Assembly: GCA_035700805.1 (NCBI GenBank)
Contig: DASSOG010000044.1
Coordinates: 1-25,577 of the forward strand
Reading direction: 5' to 3'
DNA length: 25,577 nucleotides
Source: JAGWRI01 sp035700805
GTDB lineage: Bacteria > Gemmatimonadota > Gemmatimonadetes > Gemmatimonadales > Gemmatimonadaceae
Shown: positions 23,710 to 25,577 of the stretch, piece by piece
Numbering within the stretch: the first letter of the stretch is position 1
Layout: each line of letters opens with the position of its first letter
Notes under the pieces: generated by a model
Told to the model about the DNA's origin: nothing
Databases searched by the model: none
The model's input: the letters and a program-made list of their open reading frames with translations, nothing else
Translations under genes and position numbers: made by a program

Positions 23710-25064
23710 GCCCGGATGCGCTCCAGGACGACGGCGCCCACGCGCTCCGCCGCCACCCGTTCCTGCTGCAGCGAATCGCGGTCTCGCAGCGTCACCGTGC
23801 CGTCTTCCATGGTCTGGCCATCCACCGTGATGCAGAACGGCGTGCCCACTTCGTCCTGCCGACGGTACCGGCGGCCAATGGCGCCCGACTCGTCGTGGAA
23901 CACGGGGAACAACGCGCGCAACTCGGCGGCGAGCTTGTCGGTGAACTCCGGCATGCCGTCCTTCTTGACCAGCGGGAACACCCCGGCCTTGATGGGCGCG
24001 AGCGACGGGTGCAGGCCCAGCACCGTGCGCCCCTCGGACTCCCCCTCCACCGCCTCTTCGCGGTAGGCGTTCGCCAGGACGGCCAGCGTGGTGCGGTCAG
24101 CGCCCACCGAGGTCTCCACCACGAACGGTACGTAGCGCCGGTTGTTGGGCTGGTCAAAATACTCCAGCTTCTTGCCCGAATACTCCTGGTGGCGGCCCAG
24201 GTCGAAGTCACCCCGGTGATGCACCCCCTCGATCTCCTGGAAGCCCAGCGTCCCGCCAAAGTCAAACTGGATGTCGAACGCCGCGCGGGCGTAGTGCGCC
24301 AGCTCCTCGGGCGTGTGCTGGTGGAACAGCAGGCGGCCCTCCGCCAGCCCCAGCCCCCGGTGCCACGCCATGCGCTGTGCCTTCCAGTACTCGAACCAGT
24401 GCATGTGGTCGCCGTCAGGATCCACGAAGAACTGCATCTCCATCTGCTCGAACTCGCGCGTGCGGAAGATGAAGTTGCCCGGCGTGATCTCGTTGCGGAA
24501 CGCCTTGCCGATCTGCGCGATGCCAAACGGCACCTTCTGCCGGGTGGACTGCTGCACGTTCAGGAAATTCACATAGATGCCCTGGGCCGTTTCCGGCCGC
24601 AGGTACACCACCGCGGCGCTGTCCTCCACCGGGCCCATGAAGGTCTTGAACATCAGGTTGAACATGCGCGGCTCGGAGAGCGTCCCCTTCATGCCGCACG
24701 AGGGGCATTGCGCGTCGGGCGTGCCCGGCGTGCCCTTGATCCTGGGATCGTCCGCGCGAAAGCGCTTCTTGCAGTTGCGGCAGTCAATGAGCGGATCGGT
24801 AAAGCCGGCCACGTGTCCGCTGGCTTCCCACACGCGTGGGTGCATCAGGATGGCGGCATCCAGCCCTTCGATGTCGTCGCGCATCCGCACCATGGCGTTC
24901 CACCAGCGGTCCTTGATGTTCCGCTTGAGCTCCACGCCCAGCGGGCCATAGTCCCACACGGACCCGGTGCCGCCGTAGATCTCGGACGACTGGAAGATGA
25001 AGCCCCGCCGCTTGCACAGCGACACGAGCTTCTCCATGACATCGGGCAATGGACTGGGTGACAT
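23706..25064 (-). CDS. glyQS: Glycyl-tRNA synthetase, single-chain dimeric type
   Basis: 452 aa. A class II synthetase charging tRNA-Gly, of the alpha2 type also found in archaea, eukaryotes and many Gram-positives, not the alpha2beta2 type. Motifs: SEIYGGTGSVWDYGPLG at the N-terminus, WEASGHVAGFTDPLIDC, a Cys pair set CRNCKKRF and CPSCGMKG probably binding zinc, motif 2 region FRNEITPGNFIFRTREFEQME, and the motif 3 region with GADRTTLAVL. The C-terminal anticodon-binding domain has LAPIKAGVFPLVKK and DEVGTPFCITVDGQT. The ATG at 25064 has no clear ribosome site; an in-frame ATG nine codons later (MEKLVSLCKRR) is an alternative. It leads the run down to the ubiquitin-fold gene. Confidence 0.97.
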   Translation of the reverse strand: MSPSPLPDVMEKLVSLCKRRGFIFQSSEIYGGTGSVWDYGPLGVELKRNIKDRWWNAMVRMRDDIEGLDAAILMHPRVWEASGHVAGFTDPLIDCRNCKKRFRADDPRIKGTPGTPDAQCPSCGMKGTLSEPRMFNLMFKTFMGPVEDSAAVVYLRPETAQGIYVNFLNVQQSTRQKVPFGIAQIGKAFRNEITPGNFIFRTREFEQMEMQFFVDPDGDHMHWFEYWKAQRMAWHRGLGLAEGRLLFHQHTPEELAHYARAAFDIQFDFGGTLGFQEIEGVHHRGDFDLGRHQEYSGKKLEYFDQPNNRRYVPFVVETSVGADRTTLAVLANAYREEAVEGESEGRTVLGLHPSLAPIKAGVFPLVKKDGMPEFTDKLAAELRALFPVFHDESGAIGRRYRRQDEVGTPFCITVDGQTMEDGTVTLRDRDSLQQERVAAERVGAVVLERIRA

Positions 25065-25122
25065 GAACGTGGATACCCGGATCGAGGTGGAGTCGAAAGC
25101 TAAGCCCTGTCCGGCGGTTTCG

Positions 25123-25577
25123 TCACGAATCCAGCTCGGCGCTCAGCTTCGGGGCCGCCGGCACCGGCCGCCCCGTGAGCCGGGCCACGATCCGGTCGCC
25201 GTGATACCGCCCGTTCTCGATGAACACCTTGTTGGCATCGAATCCGGCCACCACCACGCCGGCAATGAACACCCCGGGCACGCTCGTCTCCAGCGTCCCC
25301 GGATCGTGGGCCGGAATGCCAGTGACCGCATCGATGGGCACGCCCACGTCGCGCAGGAGCTGCACGTTCGGGGCAAAGCCGGTCATCACGTACACCAGCG
25401 ACGCGGGCAGGCGTTCGCGCGCCGAGCCGGCTCCGGCCTTCGGGGCGCGTGACGCGCCCCCGGCAGTCGTCACGCCACCGGCGGGCTCAATCACCACGCC
25501 AGTCGGCTCGATGGCCACCACGCGTGAGTGCCAGCGCACGCCGATGGCGCCTTCCTTCGCTCGATTCTCGAAATCCG
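25123..25577 (-). CDS. ypdA: YpdA-family FAD/NAD(P)-dependent thiol-disulfide reductase (C-terminal part)
   Basis: The frame is open to the right edge; the last 151 codons are seen. The segment YVMTGFAPNVQLLRDVGV, followed by TLETSVPGVFIAGVVVAGF and DANKVFIENGRYHGDRI, matches the C-terminal third of YpdA (bacillithiol-disulfide reductase), including the AG-x(3)-AG FAD contact. An insertion of Gly/Ala-rich residues (GGVTTAGGASRAPKAGAG) lies where the family is usually tight. Known YpdA enzymes use NADPH to recycle oxidised bacillithiol, so this organism may use bacillithiol or a related thiol; the FAD- and NADPH-binding N-terminal parts are outside the window. Fifty-eight bases separate the stop from glyQS. 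Confidence 0.85.
   Translation of the reverse strand, partial: DFENRAKEGAIGVRWHSRVVAIEPTGVVIEPAGGVTTAGGASRAPKAGAGSARERLPASLVYVMTGFAPNVQLLRDVGVPIDAVTGIPAHDPGTLETSVPGVFIAGVVVAGFDANKVFIENGRYHGDRIVARLTGRPVPAAPKLSAELDS

Noticed and set aside
25065..25122. A promoter for glyQS with GTGACG and TTAGCT separated by 17 bases.
   Set aside because: Only four and two positions match the consensus hexamers, no better than chance in this composition.

Overview
The window is about 25.6 kb of very GC-rich chromosomal DNA. Genes are tightly packed, GTG starts are frequent, and many stop/start codons overlap (GTGA, ATGA, TGATG). The gene complement (zinc-ribbon Ser/Thr kinases, FHA proteins, single-chain glycyl-tRNA synthetase, YpdA-type reductase, murein-recycling enzymes) and the composition suggest a free-living Gemmatimonadota-like bacterium. 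That assignment is inferred from gene content, not from a marker gene. I see no tRNA, rRNA, CRISPR, transposase, integrase or phage gene, and no gene-free stretch longer than 300 bases.

Layout. (1) 1-1023 (-): 5' part of a secreted lipoprotein, probably a cell-wall amidase, running off the left edge. (2) 1166-6616 (+): a four-gene phospho-signalling operon behind a near-consensus sigma70-type promoter: zinc-ribbon/double-FHA protein, transmembrane Ser/Thr kinase, PP2C phosphatase with a tail anchor, and a membrane protein joining an FHA domain to a trypsin-like protease. (3) 9543-6622 (-): glycine-zipper lipoprotein, murQ, anmK. (4) 9686-11461 (+): ABC exporter half with Asp at the catalytic-Glu position. 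(5) 18214-11463 (-): a six-gene overlapping run of a second zinc-ribbon kinase, dipeptide epimerase, priA, an archaeal-type ornithine cyclodeaminase-like protein, an unknown protein and ccdA. (6) 19223-18297 (-): histone-deacetylase-fold amidohydrolase. (7) 25064-19315 (-): glyQS, M3-like metallopeptidase, SDR oxidoreductase, a GAF sensor-kinase-like protein, a 98-aa unknown protein and a 115-aa ubiquitin-fold protein. (8) 25577-25123 (-): 3' part of ypdA.

Two themes link the genes. Cell-wall turnover is covered by the amidase-like lipoprotein, AnmK, MurQ and the L-Ala-D/L-Glu-type epimerase. Ser/Thr phospho-signalling is covered by two kinases, one phosphatase and three FHA domains, one of which sits on a protein predicted to carry a protease across the membrane.

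The least explained part is 19315-21439. A histidine-kinase-like protein has Thr where the phosphoacceptor His belongs, and it is followed by a 98-aa unknown protein and a beta-grasp protein without a Gly-Gly tail. This is the best candidate here for an undescribed system. The claim rests on motif reading and gene order only.
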